Source: Phycisphaerales bacterium
GTDB lineage: Bacteria; Planctomycetota; Phycisphaerae; UBA1845; UTPLA1
NCBI GenBank assembly: GCA_022360095.1
Contig: JAKSDK010001377.1
Coordinates: forward strand, 1-64,000
Direction: 5' to 3'
DNA length: 64,000 nucleotides
The position numbers and the translations under genes were made by a program. Within the stretch, counting starts at the first letter, position 1. Every line of letters starts with the position of its first letter. The notes under the pieces are model-generated. The model was not told the DNA's origin. It worked only from the letters and a program-made list of their open reading frames with translations, and did not search any database. Positions 8,707 to 18,030 of the stretch are shown piece by piece.

Positions 8707-11469
8707 TCAAGGACAGGTCGACTGCATACGACTGATCATCAAACCGCTTCGAGAGTGAGACGCTTTGCCGGCGTCAACCATTCGCTCGTAGCTCGAAACC
8801 ATGAGATCACAACCTTCGTCGATGCGCCCTGCGCGCGACAAGCACAGGCCAAGGACACTCATCGCGTCAAGCGTTTCAGTGTTTGATGGGCCACGATTTT
8901 CTTCAAGGAACGCAACGGTTGACTTCAAGTGGGCCTCGGCTTCCGTAAGCTTGTTGTCTTCGATCAACGCCATGCCGAGCAGAATCAATGTTCGGTCGCA
9001 TCCCTTCCGGGGAACGCCTGCGATACCCTGATGGATCTTGACGGCTCGTTTGAAATGAAGGACCGCGCTGCCAAATTCTCCGCGATCCATTTGGACCGTT
9101 CCAAGAGTATGTAATAATGAAGCCAATTCCAGCACATTACTATCCGGGCGATCGTCGTAGATCGCAGCCGCCTCCGTCAAAACGGCTTCAGCTTCCTCGA
9201 ACGCTTTGGCACTACGAAGTGCTATGCCAAGGTTGAGCAGACCCTGGGCATACTCCGGATGGTTCCGACCAAGGGACACGTGTTTGATGTAAAGCGACTC
9301 GCGGAAGCGCCCGATGGCGCCCGTGATATCCCCAGTCGAAAACATGATGGATCCCTGATTGTTCAGCGTTCGTGCGACGTCCGGATGCAACGGGCCGAGT
9401 TCGCCCCGTTGAAGCGCGAGAGCCCGGTCAAGCAAGCGGTTTGCCTTTTCGAATTCACCCTTCCGGCTCAAGAGCCGTGCGTAGTTGTTCCACGCCGTAG
9501 CCATGCTCAATTCCGATAGCCGACCGTTCACGATTTCAGCCAGTGCGCCTTCCATCATGGGGGCCGCCTCGTCGGCTCGATTCTCCGCAAATAGGGCTAT
9601 GGCAAGTGCGCTTTTCAGCGCCGCCAGCTTCGCGGGATCTGTTTCGTTTCGCTCCCTAATGGAGATTGCGCGGCGCAACACCGGCTTAGAGTTCGCGTAC
9701 TGCCCGGAGAGCTGAAGAAGAACTGCCAGGCGATGAAGCGCATCTGCCGCGGATATGGAATCCGGACCATCTGCCGCCTCATACATTCGCAACGCCCGTC
9801 TGGCGGTTTTCTCTGCGGCACGGTAGTCACCTAGGCATTTCTGCGCAGCACTCAAAAGCGAAGCGGTCCGCGCAGACGCAAGATTATCCGGGTTCGGCGA
9901 GGCTCTCTGTAAGGCCGATACGCGTTCGAATTGCTTGCTCGCCGCATCGCAATTGCATAGATTCAAATAGGCCTGACCAAGCGTCGTGCGGATCGAGGCC
10001 TCCACAACATGATCTTGAAGTGACTCTGACTGAATTTGCCCTTCTGCGATACGCAAGACCTCCTGCACGTCTGCCCTACCGTCATTCGCCCTCAATTGAG
10101 GGCTGCTTATGAGCCTCGAGAAAAAATCCATTGCCATTTGCGACCGAACACGTGCAAGCTTCGTTTGCTGCCATTCCTGTTCCAAGCGTCTCACAGAAAA
10201 ACTCGCGACGATCACCACGCTCAATAGGCTCACCATGGCGATGACACCGGCCGTCGCCGCGATCCTGTTGCGACGTGCGGCCTTCGTAAGCGTATACCCG
10301 AGAGTCTTTCGACGCGCCTCGACCGGACGATATCCGAGATGACGCCGCAGGTCGGACGCGAGGTGCTGTGATGACGTATACCTTGACGATGCCCCGTGAC
10401 GCAGTGATTTCCAAAGAATGCAATCGATATCACCTCTGAGCGATCGGCGAAGACATCGGACCGTCGTAGATCGCTCGCGTGCAACCTGCGCCCAATCAAC
10501 GCCGTCGATCCCCACCAGGTCGCTGGCCCTCCCGACGCAGGTTTCATCGGTCTCACGGTTGTCCGTACCGGCGTGCGTTTGTTGAGGGCGCTGGTGGTGC
10601 ATGCCCACCAATAATTCAAAGAGAATCGCGCCCAAAGAATAAATGTCGCTCGATGTCGTAATCGCCGCACCGGATTTTTGCTCGGGACTCGAGTACCGCG
10701 GTGTCATCCAGCCAATCGGCTTCGAGGGCGCGCCGGTCCTCGATCCGGGCCGAGCGCCGAGTAGCCTCGCCAACCCAAAATCCAGCAATTTGATTGACCT
10801 TTCCGCGGTCACCAAGATGTTGGACGGCTTCAGGTCACAATGCACAACCAAGTTCTGATGAGCGTAATAGACGGCCTCGCATACATCAGCGAACAGGTTG
10901 ATGCGCTCCATGATGGTCAGAGAATTCTCGTCACAATAGCGAGTCAGCGAATTACCCTCCACGTACTCCATAACGATGTAGGGCGCATCGTCCTGAGTCT
11001 TGCCCGCTCCGAGGGTCTTCACGATATTGGGATGATGCAACCGATCAAGAAACTCGCCTTCTTCGTGCATTTGCTCCGGTGATAAAAAGACTCCCAATGA
11101 TTTTCGAATCACCTTGATTGCAACACGCCGCCTCAGCGACGTGTCACGCTGCTCCGCCTCGTAAACGTCTCCCATGCCACCGGACGCAATCCAACGCAAA
11201 ACCTTGAACGAGCCGATCTGCTGACCTGTGCGACGTGCAATGGTCGCGTGAGGAGGCGCTTCAAGTTCGACCGCCGGCTCAAGAAACTCCGTTCTCGGTT
11301 CCAAACGAAGTATCCTGCGCGCCTCCACCAACAGCGCAGGATCCCCATCCGCGTGTTTCCGTAGCACCGATTCTCGCTCCTCAGGAGAAAGAGAAATGAC
11401 CTCGGACAGAATTTCCTTCAGGCGGGCAAACGTATCAACATCGTACTGGTGAAAACCCGAATCCATCAT
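8707..11469 (-). CDS. Ser/Thr protein kinase with transmembrane segment and TPR tail (module a, type I, non-RD)
   Basis: This encodes a 920-residue protein. An N-terminal helical domain (about 10-60) is followed by a kinase domain: glycine loop ASGGMGDVYEA near 95-105, Lys119, HCD at 210-212 and DFG at 230-232. The Arg of HRD is replaced by Cys, a non-RD variant, though the catalytic Asp212 and DLKPSN remain. A membrane segment lies near 410-435, after which the extracytoplasmic part carries about ten TPR-like helical repeats. The start ATG at 11469 overlaps the sigma-factor stop as ATGA, implying tight co-translation. The upstream frame extension to 11514 lies inside the sigma gene and is unlikely to be used. 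The protein probably senses through its TPRs and controls or responds with the partner sigma factor. Confidence 0.9.
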   Translation of the reverse strand: MMDSGFHQYDVDTFARLKEILSEVISLSPEERESVLRKHADGDPALLVEARRILRLEPRTEFLEPAVELEAPPHATIARRTGQQIGSFKVLRWIASGGMGDVYEAEQRDTSLRRRVAIKVIRKSLGVFLSPEQMHEEGEFLDRLHHPNIVKTLGAGKTQDDAPYIVMEYVEGNSLTRYCDENSLTIMERINLFADVCEAVYYAHQNLVVHCDLKPSNILVTAERSIKLLDFGLARLLGARPGSRTGAPSKPIGWMTPRYSSPEQKSGAAITTSSDIYSLGAILFELLVGMHHQRPQQTHAGTDNRETDETCVGRASDLVGIDGVDWAQVARERSTTVRCLRRSLRGDIDCILWKSLRHGASSRYTSSQHLASDLRRHLGYRPVEARRKTLGYTLTKAARRNRIAATAGVIAMVSLLSVVIVASFSVRRLEQEWQQTKLARVRSQMAMDFFSRLISSPQLRANDGRADVQEVLRIAEGQIQSESLQDHVVEASIRTTLGQAYLNLCNCDAASKQFERVSALQRASPNPDNLASARTASLLSAAQKCLGDYRAAEKTARRALRMYEAADGPDSISAADALHRLAVLLQLSGQYANSKPVLRRAISIRERNETDPAKLAALKSALAIALFAENRADEAAPMMEGALAEIVNGRLSELSMATAWNNYARLLSRKGEFEKANRLLDRALALQRGELGPLHPDVARTLNNQGSIMFSTGDITGAIGRFRESLYIKHVSLGRNHPEYAQGLLNLGIALRSAKAFEEAEAVLTEAAAIYDDRPDSNVLELASLLHTLGTVQMDRGEFGSAVLHFKRAVKIHQGIAGVPRKGCDRTLILLGMALIEDNKLTEAEAHLKSTVAFLEENRGPSNTETLDAMSVLGLCLSRAGRIDEGCDLMVSSYERMVDAGKASHSRSGLMISRMQSTCP

Positions 11470-11990
11470 TCGCAGCCGACTTGACGAAAAAGCCACGCGC
11501 GTGCCACGGCCCATTCATTCTTCACGGTGGATTCAGACAGACTAAGGAGCGCGGCGGTGGACTTGATGGACAACCCCCCGAAGAAGCGCAATTCCACAAC
11601 CTGCGCCAGGCGACCGTCTAGCGTCCTCAACTGGTCCAGCGCCTCATGAAGACCAACCAGATCGACCGCCCTGGTTTCCATGCATGCAAGCTCTTCCGCG
11701 AAAGGAACCCTCCGGAGTCCCCGGCCGCGCTTCTGAGTCCCTTTTTTCTTTGCATGGTTTACGAGTATTTGCCGCATAAGGTGAGCGGCCAGACCAATCA
11801 GGTCGCCCTTCGTCAAACGATTTCGATGCGGATCCCTGGTCAGCCGAAGATAAACTTCGTGCACAAGGGCCGTGGCCTGTAGCGTATGATCGGGCGGCTC
11901 CTTTGCCAAACAATACTTCGCCAACTCTCGAAGCCTGTCGTAGACCTCCGGCCAGCACGTATGAAACTGTTGTTCGGTTTGAGCGGTCAT
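11466..11990 (-). CDS. ECF sigma factor, TIGR02999/Sigma70_ECF type (module a)
   Basis: This encodes a 174-residue sigma factor. Region 2 contains the HTLQATALVHEVYLRL stretch typical of this planctomycete-rich ECF family, followed by an Arg/Lys-rich NHAKKKGTQKRG. Region 4 has LDGRLAQVVELRFFGG and the helix-turn-helix ending in ESTVKNEWAVARAWL. The stop overlaps the kinase start by 4 nt (ATGA), so sigma factor and kinase are coupled. It is transcribed divergently from the secreted metalloprotease gene that begins 368 nt away, which makes that gene the first candidate target. Confidence 0.93.
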   Translation of the reverse strand: MTAQTEQQFHTCWPEVYDRLRELAKYCLAKEPPDHTLQATALVHEVYLRLTRDPHRNRLTKGDLIGLAAHLMRQILVNHAKKKGTQKRGRGLRRVPFAEELACMETRAVDLVGLHEALDQLRTLDGRLAQVVELRFFGGLSIKSTAALLSLSESTVKNEWAVARAWLFRQVGCE

Positions 11991-12357
11991 GGTGCGGAAC
12001 GAATAATTTGACTACGTGTCGAAACGGCGCGCTCCGAAAAAAAGGTTGGCGTTGATTTTTGTTTTTTTTACCTAGTTCCTCTCGAAAAATTGCATTGTTC
12101 TTGGGAGCCCAAGAGTTGCTCCTCATTGTATCCAGCGTCCATGGCGGATGCAATCGTTCGACCCACGAAACGGACCGTGCCGCGGGAGCGTGCGCGTGTT
12201 GTCGTTCAAGTTCGGACTGGCCGTGTCGGGTCGCCTTGGGTTAACCGTGCGCGCGTCGCGTCGTTACAAAGCGGAATCACAGGATAGTAAGCTCTCCGAT
12301 CACGAACCAGGGAATCGGATACGGCATCGGTGAGCGCTACGAAAGGAAAGAGACTCC
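11991..12357. promoter_or_regulatory. divergent intergenic region, module a / metalloprotease
   Basis: These 367 bases separate the divergent sigma-factor and metalloprotease genes, so promoters for both must lie here. Visible features are A/T runs near 12036-12070 and a small palindrome (CTTGGG-AG-CCCAAG, 12100-12113). A purine-rich ribosome-binding site, GGAAAGAGA, sits just before 12358. I could not assign -35/-10 boxes with confidence and see no gene. Confidence 0.5.
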
Positions 12358-14979
12358 ATGAAAGCACTAGACTTTGCCCGTCCGGCCTTGATCACGATCG
12401 CACTGATTACGTTGTCAGGACAAATATCCTGGGCCCAACGATTAACCAACTCCGCGGTCAATCCGTACATGCACGCGCGAGCAAACGAGCTGCAGGGAGT
12501 CTCAAACAGTAATCTCGTCGAGATCAACGCCCAGCCCGTGATCGGCATGCACTACAGTGCCACGATCATGCTCGAAGGGCAACCTCGCACCCTGCACATG
12601 GATCCGCATTCAGTGCGAGCGGCAGACTTTGCCATCTACAGATCGAGCGCGGACGGCGGCCTTGTCGAGGTCAGCCCCGGACCTGTTCGAACGATGCGTG
12701 GCTACGTCGAAAACGTGCCGGGCTCGAGAATCGCAGGCGCGATCCTTCCAAGGGGGTTGAATGCAAAGATCAGAATGCCGTCCGGTCGAATGTACGGCCT
12801 CGTCGCCGTAACCAACGTCATTCCCGGCGCCAGCCCTACGACGCACATGCTCTTCGACCTCGCCGACTCCACCGAGCCGAGTGCGACGTGTGGTTTTCAA
12901 CCCGCCGCCGTAGCAGAGGCTCCCGCAAACCCGACGGGTGGAACCTGTGAGACGGTTGGTCCGATCGTTGCGCGGATAGGCTGCGACATCGACTCCGCTT
13001 TCGTCCATGGTGGTGGTGGCGGCTGTTCACCGCCGGGCTCTTGCGGAGGCGGAACGCCCGAGGATGCAGAAGCGCGCGTCATTGCGAATGTCAACGAAGT
13101 GAGCGCCTTCGTGTTTGAACTTCCGCCCCTACGTACATCTTACGAGATATCGCGGATCGTGACCCGTTCCGAGGAGGCCGATGACATCTATTTGGCATTT
13201 TCCAATTCGCAGAGTAACGCCATTCTAAACTTCATGCGGAATGAATGGAACACCACGCAGGGGGACTCCGATTCCCATCTGGTGAATCTGTGGACAGGCC
13301 GAAATCTCAGCGGCGTCGCGGTGGGTGCATCGTTTCCATCGGATGTTTGTCGTCCCGGAGTCAGTTGGACTGAGAAACATAGCTTGGACTTGCAATTGCT
13401 TGCCCACGAGACCGGACACTCTTGGGGCGCCAGCCACTGTGATGCAGGCGGAGCGTTTTGCGGAGGTCAATGCGGAGTACCATGTGGAATCATGCGCACG
13501 GCGCTGTTCGGATGCTCCTTCGGCACCGAGCCGGAATTCGGGCCTTGCACGATTGATGAAATCTTGTCCGCGCGTGGCGCGTTCTCCTGTTTACAGGATC
13601 TTGGTTTTGTCCCGCCGACGTTCCGTAGCGGCGGCACTGTGTTGAACGAAGGTGACACCCTGGTATTCGACGATGTCCTGTGGGGCCAAACCACAACGAA
13701 GACCATCCAAATTCAGAACAATCAGAATTGCGAGTTACCGATTGATATGACGCTGGAAAACGATGCTTCAGGTCGCTTTACGATCGTAAGCGCTCCTCAA
13801 TCCGTCGGACCACTCGGCACGGCTGCCGTTCAGCTTCAATTTCAATCCACGGACTTCGCGGGCGACTTTTTCGGAAGCACGCTGACCACAACACCAGGCC
13901 TGTTGAGTGGATTGGAATTCAATATCAACCTTCAAGCCAAAGCCACCGTCGAAAACAATTTTCCAGGCATCGCGAGGCTGCGGTGTCCGGCTGATATGAT
14001 CGAATCACCGCAACCTTCCTTCATGCGGTTCACCTGGTCGGCGGCGGATTTCGTGGAGAGTTTTGAATTCGTCATTCGCAATGGCGGCGCAACCGTGTTC
14101 TCCGCACCGGGCCTTAGACAGCTCGAATTCGTACCGATCGGCTTGTCACTTCCTGTCGGCCAAACGTATCAATGGCAGGTGATCGCCCACAACGATTTCG
14201 GCGACAGCGCATCGTTTTCCCGACACTTCACGATTAACCCTGCAGCAGCCGCTCCACGAACGGACGTCACCTACGCCAATATTCCCGTGGAAGACAATGG
14301 TGCGCCACTAAATCTTCCATTAAATCCGAGCGCGTCGTTCTTTATTATCGACGTGACCAATCGCGGCGCTGATGAGCTCATCATCGACAATTTTCAGATT
14401 CCCGACGATTTCCAGTTGTTTGGTTTCGGCGAAGGGAACATCCGCCCATGTCAACGACGCTCGTTCAAGCTCGTATCGACACTGACACAGGCACAGCTTA
14501 TGCAACAGACGGAAATCGTCGACACCTTTGAATTCGATACCAACGACCCAATGAATCCGCACTTCGTCGTGAACCTCTGTTTTCGCTGCCAACCCGAGGC
14601 CTGCGTGGGGAACCCCTTCAGCGGCACGGGCCTATTAAGCAGCTTTACGCAAGGAGGATGTTATCATTTCCAGGCGCCCTGCGGGCAGGAATTCATCATC
14701 GACAACGTCGGAGGGGCGAACGTAGGCGATACCATTTTTGTCGAGGGTGACGTGGAGGGCACCGATCCCAATTGTTTCCCCTTCGATTTCTTGCCTTACA
14801 TTCCAAACAATACTGTGGAACTCTGCGAACCCCTGGGCAGATGCTGTTTTGACGGCTGGCAGCCGCCCCGACTTTGTCAGGTCGTTTCTGAGTCTCAGTG
14901 TGCAAGTCTTAATGGTAGCGTGTGGACTGCCCATGAGGATTGCAATGATCCATGTGAATCTGGTGTGCTGAGCAGATGA
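12358..14979 (+). CDS. secreted reprolysin-like (M12-type) zinc metalloprotease with choice-of-anchor D-like and Cys-rich C-terminal parts
   Basis: This encodes an 873-residue protein. A signal peptide covers residues 1 to about 26. A propeptide-like region follows, and the catalytic domain has HETGHSWGASH at 350-360, the HExxHxxGxxH zinc site of metzincins. It is followed by a Cys-rich stretch and a GIM sequence that could serve as the Met-turn. From about 420 there is an immunoglobulin-like domain (GxVLxEGDTLxFDDVxxGQTTTKTIQIQN) of the ASPM/hydin-like kind, then further beta-rich segments. The C-terminus (about 820-873) ends with a GRCC...C...C Cys-rich module. The start has GGAAAGAGA upstream. 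The protein is probably exported and surface-bound, degrading protein outside the cell. It is divergent from ECF/kinase module a. Confidence 0.85.
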   Translation: MKALDFARPALITIALITLSGQISWAQRLTNSAVNPYMHARANELQGVSNSNLVEINAQPVIGMHYSATIMLEGQPRTLHMDPHSVRAADFAIYRSSADGGLVEVSPGPVRTMRGYVENVPGSRIAGAILPRGLNAKIRMPSGRMYGLVAVTNVIPGASPTTHMLFDLADSTEPSATCGFQPAAVAEAPANPTGGTCETVGPIVARIGCDIDSAFVHGGGGGCSPPGSCGGGTPEDAEARVIANVNEVSAFVFELPPLRTSYEISRIVTRSEEADDIYLAFSNSQSNAILNFMRNEWNTTQGDSDSHLVNLWTGRNLSGVAVGASFPSDVCRPGVSWTEKHSLDLQLLAHETGHSWGASHCDAGGAFCGGQCGVPCGIMRTALFGCSFGTEPEFGPCTIDEILSARGAFSCLQDLGFVPPTFRSGGTVLNEGDTLVFDDVLWGQTTTKTIQIQNNQNCELPIDMTLENDASGRFTIVSAPQSVGPLGTAAVQLQFQSTDFAGDFFGSTLTTTPGLLSGLEFNINLQAKATVENNFPGIARLRCPADMIESPQPSFMRFTWSAADFVESFEFVIRNGGATVFSAPGLRQLEFVPIGLSLPVGQTYQWQVIAHNDFGDSASFSRHFTINPAAAAPRTDVTYANIPVEDNGAPLNLPLNPSASFFIIDVTNRGADELIIDNFQIPDDFQLFGFGEGNIRPCQRRSFKLVSTLTQAQLMQQTEIVDTFEFDTNDPMNPHFVVNLCFRCQPEACVGNPFSGTGLLSSFTQGGCYHFQAPCGQEFIIDNVGGANVGDTIFVEGDVEGTDPNCFPFDFLPYIPNNTVELCEPLGRCCFDGWQPPRLCQVVSESQCASLNGSVWTAHEDCNDPCESGVLSR

Positions 14980-15171
14980 TGCATCAGCCTCGATTTCATG
15001 CATATGCGAATCGACGGTTGCAACTCGGAAATGGTGAGTTCATAGGAAAAGGATGACTCAGGACTTCTTCCCGGCTCGATATCCTTATGTATACGTGCAC
15101 GGAATCACCCAGCACGGCCGGTAACCAGCACGGTTCGAAAATATCAACCGGAAGGTGGCCGTCCCCTTAGT

Positions 15172-15200
15172 AAAAAAAAGCCCGCCGCTAAGGACGGGCT
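15172..15200 (-). terminator. Rho-independent terminator between convergent genes
   Basis: AGCCCG (15179-15184) and CGGGCT (15195-15200) form a GC-rich stem. Read on the minus strand it is followed by an unbroken T-tract (the A-run at 15172-15179), a classic terminator for the minus-strand operon ending at 15251. On the plus strand a short GGGGTTTT follows, so it may also stop transcripts from 12358-14979. Confidence 0.8.
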
Positions 15201-15250
15201 CGGGGTTTTGCGAGGTAAACCGCTTATGTCTTATGTTTGGACAGCATCCC

Positions 15251-15682
15251 CTAGTGTGCACAGGTTGCGCCCGTCAGCATGTCATCCACGAAGTCGGGCA
15301 CGTCGTTGATGTCGAGAACACCATCACCAAGGAGATCGGCACATTCGCAGATCGCACCGACGCCGACCAGGCAATCGACGAAGTCTTGGATGTCCAGGCC
15401 ATCGATCAATCCGTCACCATTGACATCGGACAGGCAGGCACATTCGACAGACGCCCAGAAGCCGCCGTTGACGGTGAAGGTCCCATCGGACATGGTCCCG
15501 GCGTCCGCCTGACCAACGGTCCCGGAGAGATCGAAATCAAGTCCGCTGCTGGTCCCACCGCCACCGTCGATCGTAAACCGTGTGATCTCGAACTGCGCCA
15601 CGGCGCTAGCGGACAAGATCGATACGGAAAATAGTGCCAAGATCGTAAGCATGGGCCTGATGTAGACATTTCTTCGATTCAC
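15251..15682 (-). CDS. small secreted protein with dockerin-like C-terminus
   Basis: This encodes a 143-residue protein. A signal peptide covers residues 1 to about 29 (hydrophobic LTILALFSVSILSASAVAQ). A beta-rich segment with FTIDGGGGTS and GTVGQADAG follows, a pattern common in exported planctomycete proteins. The C-terminal half has DVNGDGLIDGLDIQDFVDCL and DLLGDGVLDINDVPDFVDDML, two Ca-binding, dockerin-like loops. The GTG start at 15682 has AAGGAGG 6-7 nt upstream, which decides the start. It lies 15 nt after the stop of the YadA-head/S74 gene, so the two form an operon that ends at the hairpin at 15172-15200. It may be an accessory surface or matrix component of that protein. Confidence 0.82.
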   Translation of the reverse strand: MNRRNVYIRPMLTILALFSVSILSASAVAQFEITRFTIDGGGGTSSGLDFDLSGTVGQADAGTMSDGTFTVNGGFWASVECACLSDVNGDGLIDGLDIQDFVDCLVGVGAICECADLLGDGVLDINDVPDFVDDMLTGATCAH

Positions 15683-15697
15683 AAGAAGCCTCCTTTC

Positions 15698-17671
15698 TTA
15701 CTTGGCCCGGGCCTGTGCTGCGATCGTAGCCTCGAGCGCTTCCAAACGAGCTTCCATCGCTTTAATCTGAGCATCCTTCTCCTTGACGATCTGGTGCAGA
15801 CCTTTGATCGCGGCAAGGGCGACACCGTCGGCGTCAACGGTCGTGATCATTTTCTCGTTTTCGCCCACGCCGAAGGCCGCATAAAGATCCTGAGCCATCG
15901 GCCCGATGTGACGGATCGACTTGTCCTGAGTCTTGTAATTCCAGGTGGAGACGGGAATCTTGCTCAGCCGCTCAAGGACTTCACGCTCATTCACGGGTTT
16001 GACGTTTGCTTTGGCGTTTCGGTCGCTCAACGCCGCCCAGGCTCCACCGCCGGCGGCGAGTTGAACACCTGCCGTCGAATCGCCGGCGGCGTTGGTCGCA
16101 CTAACGAAGACCACGCCGCCTGTGGCCCGTGCGAGAAACTGCAATTCAGCAGGGGTGAAGTTCGCCTCCGTGGCGGAGGGAAAGTCCACAGCCTTATTAT
16201 CAGCCCACACAAACATTCCGGTGAAGTTGGCCTTGGCCTGCCGTCCCGCAGCAATGCACAGTGATCCCGCGGCTTCATTGTTAAAACCACCCGGTACGAC
16301 CGAATCCAGGCCGCTGGCGGTATTTTGCAGACCGCCGCCGACGACGCCGCGATTACCACTTGCTGTATTTAGCACACCTCCACCGACGGTCGACTGAGGC
16401 CCACTGGCCGTATTTTCCGTACCTCCACTAACAGTCGCCTGAGCCCCACTGGCTGTATTTTGTAATCCTCCACCCACGGTCGACTGAATCCCGTTGGCTG
16501 TGTTCGTGGAACCTCCGGCGATTGTGGCCGAGGTCATGGTGGCCATATTGAGTGTGCCTACTCCGGTGGTGGCGCGCAGTGCGATGGCCTGGTTATCGTT
16601 TCCGCCGCTGACGGTGGACTGATCTCCACTGGCGATGTTGTTGTCCCCCCCGCTCACAGTCGATTGGGCTCCACCCGCCATGTTACTGACCCCGCCGCTC
16701 ACAGTGGAGTTGGCTCCACTGGCCATGTTGCTGGCCCCGCCGCCGACGGTGGACTGATCCCCGCCGCCGGCGGTGTTGTTGTCCCCTCCACTCACAGTGG
16801 AGTGGACTCCGCTGGCAGTGTTGTTGCTCCCCCCCGCGACAGTCGCTCCGTTCGCTCCGGAAGCGTTGGTGTTGCCGCCGCCGATGGTGGTGTTAGGGGC
16901 GTTGGCGGTATTGAAAGCACCTCCGCCAATGGTGGCAGTTCCCGCGCCGGTGGCATTGTTTTCGAATCCGCCGCCAACGGTGTTGTCTATCCCCATGGCG
17001 TCGTTCTGTCGCCCACCGCCAACCGTTGCCCCATCACCACTAGCGGTGTTGGCCCCGCCCCCGCTGACCGTCGATCTTTCCCCGCTGGCCGTGTTGTTCA
17101 AGCCACCACCAACAACAGAAAACGATGCGGATGCCGAGTTGTTGGCACCGGCGGCGCCACCGCCCACAACAACCGCGCCCCCTGACCCGGCCCCGATGCT
17201 GTTGCCGTGATGGCCACCGATTAAGTTCGGACTGTCGGAAAAGCCCGCGTCAGCACTTACCGTATTCTTCAGGGCGGGCAGTGACATGGCGTACGGCGAC
17301 GGGGTCAGCTCCTGCCGCGGCGTCAGCGGAACCAGCGAAGCACACGGTGTCGGGCAGCAAACCGTGATCTCAAGCCACCTTCGTTGGCCGCAGAATGCAG
17401 GGTCCACTCCAAAATCCAACTGAGCGGTGAAGATGCCCTTCACAACGGTCACATTCATCGGGCCGTTTGTCGGGCCAATCTGCGCCCCGCCGACAGGCAT
17501 GTCAAACAGTCTAAAAGTAAACCCGCACTCCTCAGACACGGGCAATCCTCCCATACGAAGTTCCCCCTGATAAGTAAACGTCGAAGGGCTGATGATATCA
17601 TCGCCCAAGGCCGGGGCGTTCAGCATACCGAACGCGATCATCATGAAGATCGGCAACCTGCACTGTTCCAT
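15698..17671 (-). CDS. secreted YadA-head-like repeat protein with C-terminal peptidase S74 (intramolecular chaperone) domain
   Basis: This encodes a 657-residue protein. A signal peptide covers residues 1 to about 19. An N-terminal beta domain (TYQGEL...) is followed by about 20 repeats of 14-15 residues of the form GGxxNTASGxxSTVSGG, like the left-handed beta-roll of trimeric autotransporter heads. The C-terminus carries SDRNAKANVK, IPVSTWNYK, HIGPMAQDLYAAFG and a coiled coil (IVKEKDAQIKAMEARLEALE), the layout of S74 chaperone domains that trimerise fibres and release themselves by cleavage before the Ser. The ATG at 17671 has AGGAGG 6 nt upstream; the longer frame to 17842 lacks support. 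It is the first gene of a two-gene operon, divergent from ECF/kinase module b. A phage origin is not indicated. Confidence 0.85.
   Translation of the reverse strand: MEQCRLPIFMMIAFGMLNAPALGDDIISPSTFTYQGELRMGGLPVSEECGFTFRLFDMPVGGAQIGPTNGPMNVTVVKGIFTAQLDFGVDPAFCGQRRWLEITVCCPTPCASLVPLTPRQELTPSPYAMSLPALKNTVSADAGFSDSPNLIGGHHGNSIGAGSGGAVVVGGGAAGANNSASASFSVVGGGLNNTASGERSTVSGGGANTASGDGATVGGGRQNDAMGIDNTVGGGFENNATGAGTATIGGGAFNTANAPNTTIGGGNTNASGANGATVAGGSNNTASGVHSTVSGGDNNTAGGGDQSTVGGGASNMASGANSTVSGGVSNMAGGAQSTVSGGDNNIASGDQSTVSGGNDNQAIALRATTGVGTLNMATMTSATIAGGSTNTANGIQSTVGGGLQNTASGAQATVSGGTENTASGPQSTVGGGVLNTASGNRGVVGGGLQNTASGLDSVVPGGFNNEAAGSLCIAAGRQAKANFTGMFVWADNKAVDFPSATEANFTPAELQFLARATGGVVFVSATNAAGDSTAGVQLAAGGGAWAALSDRNAKANVKPVNEREVLERLSKIPVSTWNYKTQDKSIRHIGPMAQDLYAAFGVGENEKMITTVDADGVALAAIKGLHQIVKEKDAQIKAMEARLEALEATIAAQARAK
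16250..17140 (-). repeat. 42-45-bp degenerate coding repeats (YadA-head-like units)
   Basis: About 20 tandem units encode GGxxNxASGxxSTVxGG. Several neighbouring units (for example 16380-16500 and 16660-16820) are nearly identical in DNA, which suggests recent unit duplication; others are diverged. Confidence 0.85.
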
Positions 17672-18030
17672 GTCGTACCTCCTAAGAATTACGTTTACAA
17701 AAATACCCTTGTATTTATAAAACAGGACACTCCGTATTAGGCTTTTACGGATGACGTGATCGCATGGTGCGAGGGGTGTGGTCCATGCCTTCAAAAGTAA
17801 TAAAACGCAATTTCCGTAATCGACCCTTGGAAAAATCCACAAAGAAATTTAGAACTGGAAACGCCGTCCCCCTCAGATCATTGCAAAAACACCTAACCTT
17901 CTACAAATGCATTAGTTAGTTCAACGTCATGAATGAGCGATAGAACGGCCCCACCGGAGCGAGCATGTGATTTCACGTAGTTTTGACCCGTCGTATCCAT
18001 TAAAATAACGCGCTTTCAGGGTAATTCAGG
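17672..18030. promoter_or_regulatory. divergent intergenic region, module b / S74 operon
   Basis: These 359 bases hold the promoters of both the leftward S74 operon and the rightward sigma-factor gene. It is more A/T-rich than its surroundings, with several A/T runs. The leftward leader contains GTAATTCTTA just before the AGGAGG site. The same 10-mer occurs in the leader of the secreted protein gene starting at 24752. No gene seen. Confidence 0.5.

Noticed and set aside
15698..17671. Phage tail-fibre or prophage because of the S74 domain
   Set aside because: No phage structural genes surround it, and it has a signal peptide and secreted-protein partner.
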